Origin: Bacillota bacterium
GTDB lineage: Bacteria > Bacillota > Clostridia > Acetivibrionales > DSM-1351
Length of the DNA stretch: 22,690 nt
Assembly: GCA_023415305.1 (NCBI GenBank)
Contig: JAEZKZ010000033.1
Location: 1-22,690, forward strand
Direction: 5' to 3'
Shown here: positions 21,490 through 22,690 of the stretch, one piece after another
Position numbering within the stretch: position 1 is the stretch's first letter
Layout of the letters: each line of letters starts with the position of its first letter
Made by a program: the position numbers and the translations under genes
Notes under the pieces: generated by a model
Database searches by the model: none
What the model saw: only the letters and a program-made list of their open reading frames with translations
What the model was told of the DNA's origin: nothing

Positions 21490-21571
21490 AGGTAATCGCT
21501 CCCTGTTTTTTATTATTAACACGCTTGTACAACCTGTTTTTTTTAGAACACTCTGTAACAATTATATTCAA

Positions 21572-22690
21572 TTATTCACAACACTGCAATTTAATAATGT
21601 CATGTAACAAAATCTTAATATTTGCCAAAATATCTCTTCCTGCCAGATTGTTGAGCCGGAAGGTAATATATGGGCTGCTTCCAGCGTTAAACATAATTCT
21701 TCTCGGGTATTTATCCATAAGCTTCCCAAGGTACATGGGAAGTGCTTTGGCATTTTTACTTAACTGAAAAATGACTATTTCATCCTTTTGAGAGATACCA
21801 TTAAAGCTGCATTGTCTGGCCAGAACTTTGAAATATGCAATATCCATCAGACTCTCAACTTCTTCAGGAATGTCTCCATAACGATCAATAAGCTCATCTT
21901 TTATATCAATTACATCATTTTCATTCTGTATATTTGCTATTTTTTTATACATGTCAATTTTTAGTTCTTCTGAACGGATATAATCATCGTCAATATAAGC
22001 ACTAACATTTAAGTCAATAGTCATCTCCTCATCAGTTGGCCGGACTGAATCACCACTGATTTCCTGAACCGCTTCCTCAAGCAATTTACAATACATTTCA
22101 TAACCTACAGTCTCCATATGTCCGTGCTGTTCAGGTCCCAGAAGATTACCCGCTCCTCTTATTTCCAAATCGCGCATGGCAATTCTGAACCCCGAACCGA
22201 ATTCGGTAAATTCCTTAATTGCCTGAAGCCTTTTCTCAGCTACTTCGGAAAGCGACTTATCCTTTCTGTAGGTAATATAGGCATAAGCTAAACGGTTTGA
22301 GCGCCCGACCCTGCCGCGTATTTGATATAATTGTGAAAGTCCCATTCTGTCTGCATCTTCAACAACTATAGTATTAACGTTAGGCATATCAAGCCCCGAT
22401 TCAATTATGGTGGTGCAAACCAAAACATCATACTCTCCGTTTATAAAGCTGTACATTACATCTTCCAGCTCTTTCTCATTCATTTGTCCGTGTGCTGTGG
22501 CAACTCTGGCCTCTGGGACAAGCCTCTTTAATTCTTCTGCTTTAAGTTCTATTCCTCTTACGCGGTTATATAGATAAAATACCTGCCCGTTTCTGGCAAG
22601 CTCTCTTACTATACCGTCACGTATGAGCTCGGTATTATGCTCCATAACATATGTTTGGACAGGATATCTTTCTTCGGGTGGATCTTCAAT
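21572..22690 (-). CDS. mfd: Transcription-repair coupling factor Mfd (partial, C-terminal third)
   Basis: The last 372 residues of Mfd run in from the right edge; the frame is open to the final base, so the N-terminal two thirds lie outside. Mfd displaces stalled RNA polymerase and recruits UvrA to lesions. The visible part covers RecA-like translocase lobe 2, with TTIIESGLDMPN (about 93-104) and the motif VI arginines in QIRGRVGR (123-130). The relay segment RDLEIRGAGNLLGPEQHGHMETVGYEMY follows, then the C-terminal TRCF/D7 domain that masks UvrA binding. Sequence is intact, with no frameshift. It is the conserved upstream neighbour of spoVT in Firmicutes. Confidence 0.97.
   Translation of the reverse strand: MEDPPEERYPVQTYVMEHNTELIRDGIVRELARNGQVFYLYNRVRGIELKAEELKRLVPEARVATAHGQMNEKELEDVMYSFINGEYDVLVCTTIIESGLDMPNVNTIVVEDADRMGLSQLYQIRGRVGRSNRLAYAYITYRKDKSLSEVAEKRLQAIKEFTEFGSGFRIAMRDLEIRGAGNLLGPEQHGHMETVGYEMYCKLLEEAVQEISGDSVRPTDEEMTIDLNVSAYIDDDYIRSEELKIDMYKKIANIQNENDVIDIKDELIDRYGDIPEEVESLMDIAYFKVLARQCSFNGISQKDEIVIFQLSKNAKALPMYLGKLMDKYPRRIMFNAGSSPYITFRLNNLAGRDILANIKILLHDIIKLQCCE

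Overview
The window comes from a low-GC, spore-forming member of the Clostridia. The evidence is AT-rich DNA, strong GGAGG-type ribosome binding sites, several TTG starts, and the sporulation genes spoVT, yabP and yabQ. The gene order and protein types suggest a Ruminiclostridium-like (mesophilic, cellulolytic) clostridium; that genus guess is inference. Almost everything lies on the minus strand. Only a LacI-type regulator and a cyclophilin lipoprotein are on plus.

Left part (1-4081): a minus-strand carbohydrate locus of HpcH/HpaI aldolase, sugar-binding lipoprotein and the first sugar permease (cut by the window edge), with a divergent LacI-family regulator. The 650-bp divergent region holds two identical 14-bp palindromes, TGAAATTAATTTCA, which are the best operator candidates, and a small GC-richer patch that may be a transposase relic. 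A plus-strand terminator and an initiator tRNA with its own terminator hairpins follow.

Middle part (4661-11859): a five-gene minus-strand cassette, read ATPase, permease, permease, histidine kinase, response regulator. It resembles an ABC-2 drug or lipid-antibiotic exporter with its own two-component system (LnrLMN/LnrJK-like). Upstream are a MalY/PatB-type C-S lyase, ending in a strong terminator, and a secreted cyclophilin lipoprotein on plus. A bidirectional terminator separates the cyclophilin from a large chemoreceptor gene. The receptor has a long leader containing four tandem 25-bp repeats.

Right part (14558-22690): tRNA-Leu(UAA) and then, in transcription order from the right edge, mfd (partial), a membrane-anchored parvulin-type foldase, spoVT, ssb, mazG, hup, rqcP/yabO, yabP, yabQ, divIC and yabR. 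This is the Firmicutes mfd-spoVT-mazG-yabO-yabP-yabQ-divIC-yabR neighbourhood, with a foldase, ssb and hup interposed and no yabM-type flippase. Promoters and terminators break it into several units. The clearest are a sigma-G-like promoter before spoVT, a perfect TTGACA-17-TATAAT promoter before a roughly 280-nt structured ssb leader, and a mazG promoter overlapped by a perfect 13-bp inverted repeat.

I see no CRISPR array, intact insertion sequence or obvious defence system. The most interesting material is regulatory: paired operators, repeat-bearing and structured leaders, and inverted repeats over promoters.
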